A stretch of DNA of 64,000 nucleotides from Spodoptera frugiperda (Eukaryota; Arthropoda; Insecta; Lepidoptera; Noctuidae): NCBI RefSeq assembly GCF_023101765.2, contig NC_064230.1, forward strand, positions 2,976,001 to 3,040,000, written 5' to 3'. Of this stretch, positions 56,101-64,000 are shown piece after piece. Positions within the stretch are counted from its first letter, which is position 1. Every line of letters begins with the position of its first letter. The notes beneath the pieces are model-generated. The model worked only from the letters and a program-made list of their open reading frames with translations, did no database searches and was not told where the DNA came from. The position numbers and the translations under genes were made by a program.

Positions 56101-57668
56101 AGTGAGATTTGTACGCTAAAAATTGGAAAATTCTGATTAACAGCGCCAGGCAAGCGGATAAAAAACTAAATAGAGCGCGCGTTCCAATTTTAAGTTGTTA
56201 CTTCGGGTTAATTTTAAGCATAAACTAAATTTAATTAGAAAAAGATAACAGTGAAATTAAACGAATATTAATTGACTTTAACTATACTAAAACAACATAG
56301 AAACCATATATAGATGTAGTTAAAACTATACGTTGATTTTAATACTATTTAGCCGTAAAATTCTATAAATCTGATAATTTTTCAAATTGATCACAAAAAT
56401 GAAATGAAACATGTTATGTTAAGAAATGTAAGTAAGTTGGAACGGAACCCTTTAGTTGCGGTTTGACGTTGTTTGGAACATTGATATAGAAATATATTAC
56501 CAACGAAAAGGTGCATACCTACAGTCAGAAAAAGTGCATAAAATGGCTGCCGTTACTAGGGTTGTGCCCTTTGAGGATTTAACGAGTATCGATAATAGTA
56601 AGTAAGTATCGAAGTAAGTAAATAAGTATCGATGATACTATGTAGGGTGATGGTACGTGCGAATCTTCAATGATGATAATCTAAGGTTCGCCTATTCTTT
56701 ATATTTTGAATATTGTTTCTAGAAAAGAAATGTTGTAATAGTATGAATTGGCATGATGCCATGATACAGGATTATCCTAGTACAGGCATTATACATCAAG
56801 AAAAGTTCTGTAATTAAATTCCATTCCATTTCATTCCAGCCCCTGTTGGGACACTGGCTTGCTCTACCTCTTAGAGCCATTGTACCAATAGTGGGAACAT
56901 AAAGGCTGATGCTGATGAAACCAACGAGGTACTTAGTCAGTTAGAAACATACCAATACAACATTTACTGTTTTTTTACTTCATAGACCCAGCTTATTATT
57001 TATTGGATATTTTAATATTTTTAATGCAGACTTACCAACAATTTTGTGGGAACAGAGTCTTCGTGTAATCTTGTAACATCAAGTGTTCTATTAAAACATC
57101 TCTCTTCGAAGTGAAGCGAACAGACGTACCAATCTTTATGTCTGGGATTAATATTTTCTTCTCTTATAGCCTTTAACCACTTTTTCCTTAGGTGGTTTTT
57201 TCTAGGAAATCTATAAGAAGCAAAATATTTTGATTGATCAATTTATTGACATGATAATTTGAACTAATAAGTAACTAACACTTATAATACATTACTAACG
57301 TCATATTTTGTAATTATACAAAACAAAACTCTGGAGTAACTTCTGTAAATAAAATGGATAAGAATATGCAGAATTATAATTTAAGAATATATCGATATTG
57401 TTATGGCAACAGTAAGTACAACACTATGCTGTTTATCTTGTTGATTGTAAACAACAAAGTTTACCAAAAATAGTTTCTTAAACAGAAATAAAGCTAAATA
57501 TCAGTACTTTTGCCATAAATTCATGTTTCCGTAACATTTTTTCAACTATAGGTGAATTATTTGTGTAATAATTCGTAAAAACTTGTTACTTACTAACCTG
57601 TGCAATGTCAATCGAGGTTGTTTTTCGTTCTTTTTTGCACCACACTGCACAATACAACACACAGGCAT
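53161..57668 (-). CDS. THAP domain + C2H2 fingers + FAR1/MULE-like zinc module protein, 689 aa, 5 exons
   Basis: Exons, 5' to 3': 57668-57598, 57210-57036, 56083-55653, 55155-54923, 54320-53161 (TAA). Phases match at each GT-AG junction; total 2070 nt. Residues 1-82 are a THAP zinc finger: C5, C9, W35, C54, H57, the HRFP motif at 23-26 and VPT at 77-79. C2H2-like fingers follow at C105/C108/H121/H126, C194/C197/H210/C217 and C269/C272/H285/H290. Residues about 300-375 resemble the N-terminal zinc module of MULE/FAR1 transposases and ZSWIM1/3 proteins: F-x2-W start, then C334, C348, H369, H372. The remaining 310 residues are charged, S/T/K-rich and SP-rich, without a recognised domain. No transposase catalytic core is visible. 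A shorter product starting at Met89 (56065) is possible if exons 1-2 belong to another transcript, but the phase-0 join favours one gene. The stop codon lies about 30 bp from a SINE fragment. Confidence 0.8.
54615..54720 (+). repeat. F-family fragment
   Basis: 'gtcagtctgtccgtcagtga' to 'gagcaagtaactccatttgt'. Intron 4 of the THAP gene. Confidence 0.6.
55336..55577 (-). mobile_element. S-family SINE with internal deletions
   Basis: From 'agccttttatccccgaaagg' to 'caccaacgagcaagtt'. Box B 'cccgggaatcgaacccg' is intact. In intron 3 of the THAP gene, about 75 bp from the exon 3 donor. Confidence 0.83.
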
Positions 57669-58522
57669 GTCTGTTATGTCCTTTACTATTTAAATAATAA
57701 AGTTTTAAAAGTGAACTAAAGACTTTCTCTCAGAAAATCGTGATCACACAAAACTCAGTGACCTTGAGCGCATAAGATGGCCGATATGGCACTTACCCAC
57801 AGTCTAGATAATGTCAGAACGAAATGTTGCTGAAATACGCAATAATTGACATACCGTTGTCTCTTTTACCAAATGCAGATTTCTGCTTAAAAAGAGTGGG
57901 ACAAAACCATATTGGATCGTTCGCTTTATATTTCACTCATATTTGTGTAACTATAGATGTGTATAGAACAACACGGCGCCTCTGTACAATTTCTATTGCA
58001 ATGGTCTGGAAAGCAATGTTTGTCAGCGTTAAATAGTGCGACTGAGACAATCGTGAGACAATGATGAATGCGAGCGAGACCAGGAATCATTCTTGTCTCG
58101 CTCGCACTTGTAACTTCAATAATTTGGGAAAAAGAGATAGTTATTGTAGAACAATTTTACGTCATCGGCGCCACAGACCTAGATAATTATTTTCATTTAA
58201 AAATGACTGAGTTTTATTTCGTATCGGTTTTCAGGTTTTTTTCAAGTATAAAAGGGAAATTCTCTTTGTAAATGCTATGATTATTTGGGAACAAATGTAT
58301 GGACTAAAATTACTTATCGACATTGTATAGATACGATACAACACTGGTTCATTGGCTTTAACGAAGCCCGCGAAATTAAAATTTTCAAAGTTTTTTTGCA
58401 TGCATAACATGTATCTATGTGTTTTCAGTTTACACCTTTTATTTATTATACTTACTCGACTCTTACTCTTTGCAAGATTATTACATATCATAAAATTAGG
58501 CATTATATGTTTGTATAATAAT
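57669..58522. other. Presumed promoter region of the THAP gene
   Basis: No gene. It contains an 11-bp inverted repeat GCGAGCGAGAC / GTCTCGCTCGC (about 58072-58107) and otherwise unique sequence. Confidence 0.5.
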
Positions 58523-58775
58523 GCAACGTCACGCCTTTTATCCCCGAAGGAATAGACAGAAGTACACATTACGGCATGTAATGCTGCTATACAATATACA
58601 ACCACTTTTCACCATTTGTGTTATAAGTCCCATGTAATAGGAAGTGAGCCTATTGCCATATACCGGACACGATTCTAGACTCTGTGCTACTACCGAGAAA
58701 TTTCCAAAAATCGAAAAAACCCAGCAATACTTTGCCCGCAGTCGCACTTGCGACCATTAGACTAACGAGGCAGTC
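58523..58775 (-). mobile_element. S-family SINE lacking box B
   Basis: The body is complete ('cgtcacgccttttatcccc' to 'gattctagactctgtgc'), and the head retains 'cagtcgcacttgcgacc' but lacks the box B segment. It ends about 50 bp beyond the WDR83 stop. Confidence 0.83.
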
Positions 58776-58824
58776 GTTTGTAAGGAAAAATAAAACAAAA
58801 AATATAATATTTGAATATCTCTCT

Positions 58825-59736
58825 CTATTCTTCCATTGCCTGAACCCCCCACAACTTGATTTCATCTTCACAAGCAGTAATTAAAAAGTTATCAGTTGGA
58901 TGATGGTTCAAAGACACAACCGGTTTATTATCACTATGCCGCAACTTCTGCGTACATTTACTACTTATTAGATCATAATAAAAAACTTCACCGGTCGCAG
59001 ACCCACATATTATATGACTATCTTTCTCATTAACTGCATTTTCTAGCAAATAATCTATACATTCATGTCCCATAAAAGTGTTTAATAATTCCCCGGTTTC
59101 CTTATCAAATAATTTTATTGTATTATCGGCACAGCTTAGTATATAACATTGGCCGTCTCTTGTCAGGTTTCCGTAGGTCACAATATGTCCGATGTAATCA
59201 GAAATCATCTTTCCAACACGAATATCATACAATCTTATATGGCTATCCACGGATGTAGTCAAAACTTCATGGTCTGTAACCTGTATAGATGTGATCGTGT
59301 CCTTTGCATCTTTTAAAACTTGTACCGGTTCTTGTCTACGGCTGATCACGTCCCAAAAACATACAGTATTGTCTATAGATCCTGAGACTGCCATTGTTGA
59401 TTCTTCGTTGTATTTTATGCAAGTTACAGGGCCTGCGTGGCCGCGGTATCGCCGTAAAGGTTGTCCAGTCGTCACGTCCCATAATATAACCGATTTATCT
59501 GTACTACACGATATTATTTGACTGCTATCACAGGATCCGGCCGCGTCTAATACCTCGTTTCCATGTCCTCCATAGGTTTTTAACAGTATTTGTCGATGCG
59601 GGTTCCAAAGCTTTATTTTCTTGTCTGCGCCACATGTGAGGCAGTAAGTTCCGTCCACGTTGAACCTGACGGCGCGGACTACTTGCTGCTTGCATTTTAT
59701 AGTCGATAAAGTTGTTAGTTCAGTCATTTCAACCAT
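58825..59736 (-). CDS. Wdr83: WD repeat-containing protein 83 (MORG1), 303 aa, single exon
   Basis: An uninterrupted frame of seven WD40 repeats fills the whole protein. Repeat ends are visible as IKLWNPH, VILWDVT, VCFWDVI, IRLYDIR, IKLFDKE, VFYYDLI and IKLWGVQ, with GH dipeptides before repeats 2, 3, 5 and 6. The segment VRAVRFNVDG-YCLTCG-DK and the GHG-EVLDAAGS block are the strongly conserved signature of WDR83/MORG1. Length is close to the human protein (315 aa). In mammals it scaffolds the ERK cascade and is found in spliceosomes; it forms one beta-propeller and has no catalytic residues. The start at 59736 is the first in-frame ATG; a second Met at codon 4 could also serve. The gene has no intron and is followed after about 50 bp by a minus-strand SINE. 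Confidence 0.95.
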   Translation of the reverse strand: MVEMTELTTLSTIKCKQQVVRAVRFNVDGTYCLTCGADKKIKLWNPHRQILLKTYGGHGNEVLDAAGSCDSSQIISCSTDKSVILWDVTTGQPLRRYRGHAGPVTCIKYNEESTMAVSGSIDNTVCFWDVISRRQEPVQVLKDAKDTITSIQVTDHEVLTTSVDSHIRLYDIRVGKMISDYIGHIVTYGNLTRDGQCYILSCADNTIKLFDKETGELLNTFMGHECIDYLLENAVNEKDSHIICGSATGEVFYYDLISSKCTQKLRHSDNKPVVSLNHHPTDNFLITACEDEIKLWGVQAMEE

Positions 59737-60304
59737 TATTTATTACAAAACGAACGTAAACAATCTTCGACCACTTTGTTTTGATAAAATTTGACGTTTT
59801 AGTGACATTTTGTAACGTCAAGAAGTTACTACAGATTATCGCAAGTAATTAGGTATTATTATATCAATAAATATTTCAATACTCATAATTATAACAAAAT
59901 AACAATACGGTTAAATTAAAACCACGATAAAATTAACAAAAAGTAGTACAGAATTTCTTTTCTTCTTACCCTTTCCTACATATTTAAAACAGCGCCATCA
60001 CTCGTGGGTTTTCCGTAACAAAACAAACGCCATCTACTGGAATTTTCACATAACACGGACGCTATTGTTTTCTTCAATGGCGGCACATCAGCTGTATACT
60101 GTATGCGGTTACAAAGATTATTTCATTATATTGCTGTTTACATTGACACAGTGACTCAGTTCGGATCTATTGTTCGCGTCATATATTATGTATAGACATT
60201 TGAACGCCCCACCTTGCGCGTTGCGGACGTAAACAGCTAGTTAGGTTGCAATGTTTCAATGATACAATAATGAATGAAGACTATTTATGTAGGTAGGTAG
60301 GTAC

Positions 60305-60460
60305 TCCGGAGCTGCGGACTACCTAACAGGTTTACCGAGGCATCGGCTCGGCAATCAGGAGTAGGAACGGGGGTTTTTTAGTTAGTAAGAGTCTGACATT
60401 ACCTCTCACCTCGCCCAAGGCGGGAAAAGTCATTAGATGATTATTCCCTCTTAAAAAAAT
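60305..60460 (+). repeat. C repeat
   Basis: 'ggagctgcggactacctaac' to 'gatgattattccctcttaaaa', sense orientation with a short A-run. Confidence 0.75.
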
Positions 60461-60571
60461 GCTTGATAGTTCCTGTCATAGGACAGGGCAATATCTATAC
60501 TTACCTAGTTTTAAAAATTGCAAATGCTAGCAATCTCACTATCTCAGAATATAGCTGCATTTTCACCTGTT

Positions 60572-60716
60572 AGTAGGGGGAAAATCATCCAATGACTTCT
60601 CCCGCATTGGGTGAGACGAGAGGGAGTGTCAGACTCTTACTGACTAAAAACCACCCCGTTCCTACTCCTGCTTTTCGAGCTGGAGCCCCGGTAATCCGCT
60701 AGGTAGTCCGCAGAAA
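60572..60716 (-). repeat. C repeat
   Basis: 'gggggaaaatcatccaatga' to 'cgctaggtagtccgcag'. Confidence 0.78.
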
Positions 60717-60717
60717 A

Positions 60718-60875
60718 TCAGCAGTAATCTCCGGAACTACGAGTCCGATTTTAATCATTGTTTTTGTGTTGGATAGTGAATTTATCGAGGAACGCTATAG
60801 GTTATAGAACATTATGCTACCATAAATAGAAGACTCGCAAAGCGGGTGAAACTGTTACTAGCGTGGAAGTAGCTA
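60718..60875 (+). mobile_element. E-family Helitron-like repeat abutting a C repeat
   Basis: 'cagtaatctccggaactacg' to 'gtggaagtagctagta'; its left end meets the end of a C repeat. Confidence 0.58.
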
Positions 60876-60940
60876 GTAAAAATAATAACTATACTACGCA
60901 TCACAAATCATAACACAAATATAAAAAATTAAAAAATCCA

Positions 60941-61140
60941 CAGCTAATAAATATACTTAGTTCACAAAGACAGCTACGCATTCTGCCTAAAGAAATATTT
61001 TACAAAAAAATATTTATAATCCGTATTCCCTGTTAAGTTCCAGTCAATAAATATACTTAGTTTACAAAGACAGCTACGCATTCTGCCTAAAGAAATATTT
61101 TACGAAAAATTATTTATAATCCGTGTTCCCTGCTAAGTTC
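60941..61140. repeat. Two-copy tandem duplication, 100-bp period
   Basis: 'aataaatatacttagttcac' at 60946 recurs with one change at 61046; the two units stay aligned through 'attccctgttaagttcc' / 'gttccctgctaagttcc'. Confidence 0.9.
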
Positions 61141-61439
61141 CGTAGTTTGAAGGACGCATTGGCCCGTTGTCCGCATTATGTCTACTGCATGTGGTAGTTA
61201 CCGCAATCTACTGACCTGTTTTGCCGGTTTCGGCCCGTATGCGATACGGAAACGATTCGGACGGCGAAAAATACTGGAAATATGTCACTGTGTACAGAAA
61301 GTTGCTTCTGTATTACGTAATAGCTTAAGAAATTGATAGTTTTTGTGAGATTTTTGTAGATGTTTTTTAAATTATTATGTTTATATAGGCTTTAATTCTC
61401 CTCTAATTATATCTTCTGATTTATTTCGTTGCGGGATCC

Positions 61440-61570
61440 AAGACAGTCATTCATGTCCTTGGGACGCGCCGGACTTCAGTGTTCCGGTGTTTTCATGGTT
61501 GTATCTACTGTAGATCCTGGTGCACAGGAGTTGCAGCGGTATGGGAGGTTGTGGCGGGCTTGTCCTAATT
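61440..61570. repeat. Dispersed repeat shared with 35505-35625
   Basis: 'ttccggtgttttcatggttg' and 'gatcctggtgcacaggagtt' match the other copy inverted. Confidence 0.75.
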
Positions 61571-61599
61571 AAAAAAGGCTTTATCATGTTTTATTTCAG

Positions 61600-61745
61600 T
61601 GGGAAACGAGCTAACAGATGGTTAGTACCTATGTAAGCAAACAGCGCTGCGCAAAGGGCGTCTTTGCGCAGCGCAACACCATAGGCGTTACAAGTACGTT
61701 GCTGGCCTTTTTGGGAGGATGGGGTGGATTGGGCCTCCGGTGAGT
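61600..61745 (+). repeat. B repeat, rearranged
   Basis: 'gtgggaaacgagctaacaga' to 'gggtggattgggcctccgg'; the middle contains a small inverted 'ctgcgcaaagggcgtctttgcgcag' motif. Confidence 0.55.
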
Positions 61746-61917
61746 TTGCCAATCTCCGTGTTTAGCAGATGGGTTGGACATCGTAGTATAAAAGGTTCAG
61801 GTTTATCAGAGAGCGCTGTGTGCTGCTCGGTCTCTGTCAAATGTGTAGTTCCTTAGTCGGGTACCTACACGACATTCGCGGGAAGAGTAGGGGTGGTCGG
61901 TTACTTACCAGCTTCAG

Positions 61918-62062
61918 AGGACTTAGTACGAGTTAGCTTTACGTTTAAAGTAATCAAAACGAGAGCACGGTCGGCTCTCTGATTAGCCGGCACCAATGAA
62001 CTAACCAATCAAAATCCAAGCGTGCTCTCGTTTCTAGGCTCGTTTTCGTGCTAAGGGTACAG
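61918..62062. mobile_element. A-family foldback MITE
   Basis: 'cttagtacgagttagcttta' to 'tcgtgctaagggtacagt', with a GC-rich palindromic centre. Confidence 0.75.
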
Positions 62063-62065
62063 TTT

Positions 62066-62218
62066 AGAGCTGCGGACTGCCTAGCGGGTTTACCGGGGCT
62101 CTGCCTCGAAGACAGGAGTAGGAACGGGGTGGTTTTAGGTCAGTAAGAGTCTGACACTCCCTCTCGCCTCGCCCTGGCAAGAGAAGTCATTGGATGATTT
62201 TCCCCACTCAAAAAAAAA
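62066..62218 (+). repeat. C repeat
   Basis: 'agctgcggactgcctagcgg' to 'ggatgattttccccactc' and an A-run. Confidence 0.78.
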
Positions 62219-62474
62219 GGTACAGTTTATATAATGTATTGAAAACTGCCCACTCATAGCCAGCAAGGGCGTCATAACCTTGCAGAAATATTGATTTCTC
62301 GGACAACGAACAACATTAGCTGCTATTCTCAGTATTGGAACTGCATAATATCATATGCAAGCCTATTGATTATTTACTACCTTCAGCCAATGGCTTCGCC
62401 CGCAAACCAGTAGAATAAAAAGTATCCTATGTGTTATTCCAGACCATAATCTACCCCTGTTCCAAATTTCATCC

Positions 62475-62705
62475 TATATGATAATCGAAACGAGAGCGCG
62501 TTCGGCGATCTGATTGGTTGGTTTATTCTAGCCGGCCAATCAGAGAGCTTAGTACGAGTTTGTTTTACGTTTAACGAGATCGAAACGAGAGCGCGTTCGG
62601 CGCTCTGATTGGTTGGTTCATTCGTACTGGCAAATCAAAGCGCCGAACGCGCTCTCATTCCGTTTTTGTTCACTGTAAAGCAAACTTGTGCTAAGGGTAC
62701 TGATC
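62475..62705. mobile_element. A-family foldback MITE, one copy broken by another
   Basis: A left-arm fragment (62475-62548, 'cgaaacgagagcgcgttcgg') is followed by a complete copy (62548-62705) starting 'cttagtacgagtttgtttta' and ending 'ttgtgctaagggtactg'. Confidence 0.75.
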
Positions 62706-62984
62706 CTTTCAGCTATTTTAACGTGATTAAGTTACACATAAACTTTCACATTCATAATAAAGTAAGATTTCAATACTGTTCACAACATTTTTTTTTTGAA
62801 GTGAGAAAATTTCGACGATTATGAAAGAGCTGTGCTATTTGATTCTGGTCCTTCACGAATAACAATCTATTAAGTAGCTCTAGACTAATTGTATACAAAT
62901 AGACTATTAATGTAAAAGGGTACGATGGGGCTGATATATCTATGGTAAAAGCCCCTAAATAAATTTAGATTAAAAAAGTGAGAA

Positions 62985-63090
62985 AATTATTTAACTACTT
63001 CTCCCGTCTTAGTGAGAGGGAGTGTCAGACTCTTACTGGAGTAAAAACCACCCCGTTCCTACTCCTGCCCTAACCCGCTAGGTCATCTAA
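62985..63090 (-). repeat. C repeat, shortened
   Basis: 'tgtcagactcttactggagt' and 'ccaccccgttcctactcctg'; the inner part is deleted. Confidence 0.65.
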
Positions 63091-63099
63091 AGCTAAAGT

Positions 63100-63405
63100 G
63101 AGTTTTAAGTGTGGGAGAGTCATGCTCCGACACTATTGGGCCACCTCGACCGGAGTGATACCACGGACTCACAGAAAACCGACGCGAAACATAGCTTGCG
63201 TTGTGTGAGTGAGTTACCGGAGGCGAAATTACCTCCCTTCACAATCTTCCCATTCCCCGATTCCCCAACAACCCTTAAATTCTTAACCCCCAAAAGGCCG
63301 GCAACGCATTTGTAACGCCTCTGGTGTTTCAAGTGTCCATGGGCGGTCCCGATTACTTATGCTTACTATCAGGTAATCTCTATGCTCGTTTGCCGCCTTA
63401 AACAG
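63100..63405 (-). repeat. B repeat
   Basis: 'gtgtgggagagtcatgctcc' to 'ctatgctcgtttgccgcctt'. Confidence 0.77.
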
Positions 63406-63637
63406 TAAAAAAGCCAAAAATCTTGAATAGTTTCCGCCTAACACTGTTTAATTTGTACGCACCGTACCATCGTATCCTCTGCAATGCAGGCAAAGGCAGA
63501 ATGATCATTAAAGAGAAACCTTTTCGGTAGAAACTTACATAATATAAAGCTGAATGAAAATGGCCTTGTAATATCTTGTTTAAAATAAAATATAAATGAA
63601 TGTCGTAGACAATGTTTTGTTTTATTTCGTTTTGTAG

Positions 63638-63910
63638 ACTGCCTCGTTGGTCGAGTGGTTGTAAGTGCGATTGCCGGACAAGGGATTTCGGTGTCTTTGG
63701 TCGGGCAAAGTATTACTAGGGATTTTTCGGTCTTTCGCAAAATTTCTCAGTAGTCTGGAATTGTGTCCAGTATATGGCAATAGGCTGACCTCCTATTACA
63801 TGGGACTTATAACACAAATGGTGAAAAGTGGGTGTACATTGTATAGCGGCATTATGTGCCGTAATGTGCACCTCTGCCTACCCCTTCGGGGTTAAAAGGC
63901 GTGACGTTGC
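63638..63910 (+). mobile_element. S-family SINE, box B damaged
   Basis: The head 'ctgcctcgttggtcgagtgg' is intact, but the box B segment reads 'gatttcggtgtctttggtcg', so the internal promoter is probably lost. The body is complete to 'ggcgtgacgttg'. Confidence 0.85.
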
Positions 63911-64000
63911 GATGTTTCTGTGTTTGAATTCTAAGTTATGCAACTAGAGGGATTTTAGATACAAATAATAAAAAGAGACGATTTAATGTTTAGATTTGTA

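Larger units (their letters stand above)
59737..64000. other. Intergenic, repeat-rich right end
   Basis: Holds the C, E, A, B and S copies listed separately and a 100-bp tandem duplication. 59740-60250 is the presumed WDR83 promoter, with 'gcgccatcactcgtggg' and 'cgccatctactgg' strings. No further gene was recognised. Confidence 0.55.

Overview
This is a window of animal nuclear DNA, almost certainly from a moth or butterfly (Lepidoptera), possibly a noctuoid. The evidence is AT-rich DNA, short exons with GT-AG introns, dozens of tRNA-derived SINEs, MITEs and Helitron-like fragments, and non-LTR retrotransposons of types common in moths. The assignment to Lepidoptera is inference; no species can be named. 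There are no bacterial, CRISPR or operon features.

Five protein-coding genes can be rebuilt exon by exon, each with matching splice phase. (1) 12410-26106, minus, 13 exons, 830 aa: a PHF7/G2E3-type PHD/RING protein with a long basic tail ending in a consensus PCNA-binding (PIP) motif. (2) 27622-33782, plus, 5 exons, 327 aa: an unrecognised, low-complexity, nuclear-looking protein with five SP-rich 11-residue units and one C-terminal C2H2 finger. It lies head-to-head with gene 1. (3) 44788-48434, minus, 5 exons, 328 aa: a centromere protein N (CENP-N) homologue. (4) 53161-57668, minus, 5 exons, 689 aa: a THAP domain joined to C2H2 fingers and a FAR1/MULE-like zinc module. (5) 58825-59736, minus, one exon, 303 aa: WDR83/MORG1, a seven-bladed WD40 protein.

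Layout: 1-12409 is intergenic DNA with scattered repeats and one 5'-truncated R1-type LINE that has a 14-bp target-site duplication. 12410-26106 is gene 1, whose introns hold a nearly complete Jockey/CR1-type LINE (about 18040-21568, one frameshift), a 104-bp minisatellite and many MITEs. 27622-33782 is gene 2, with transposons sitting very close to three of its splice acceptors. 33783-44787 is an 11-kb gene-free stretch, partly repeat-rich and partly T-rich unique DNA. 44788-59736 holds genes 3-5, all on the minus strand, separated by repeats. 59737-64000 is repeat-rich intergenic DNA.

Repeat families (my own working letters): S, tRNA-headed SINE of about 280 bp. B, an interspersed repeat of about 290 bp starting near 'ataagccggtaaacgag' and ending near 'catggctctcccacac'. 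C, a repeat of about 140 bp whose 3' end resembles the 3' UTR of the R1-type LINE. A, foldback MITE with arms 'agtacgagtttgctttacg'. D and E, Helitron-like fragments ending in CTAGT. F, G, H, I, K and L, further MITE or LINE fragments described individually.

No shared pathway is evident. At least three of the five products are expected to act in the nucleus (chromatin reader/E3, kinetochore, DNA-binding), but they are not otherwise linked. SINE and LINE coordinates away from target-site duplications are accurate to about 5-20 bases.
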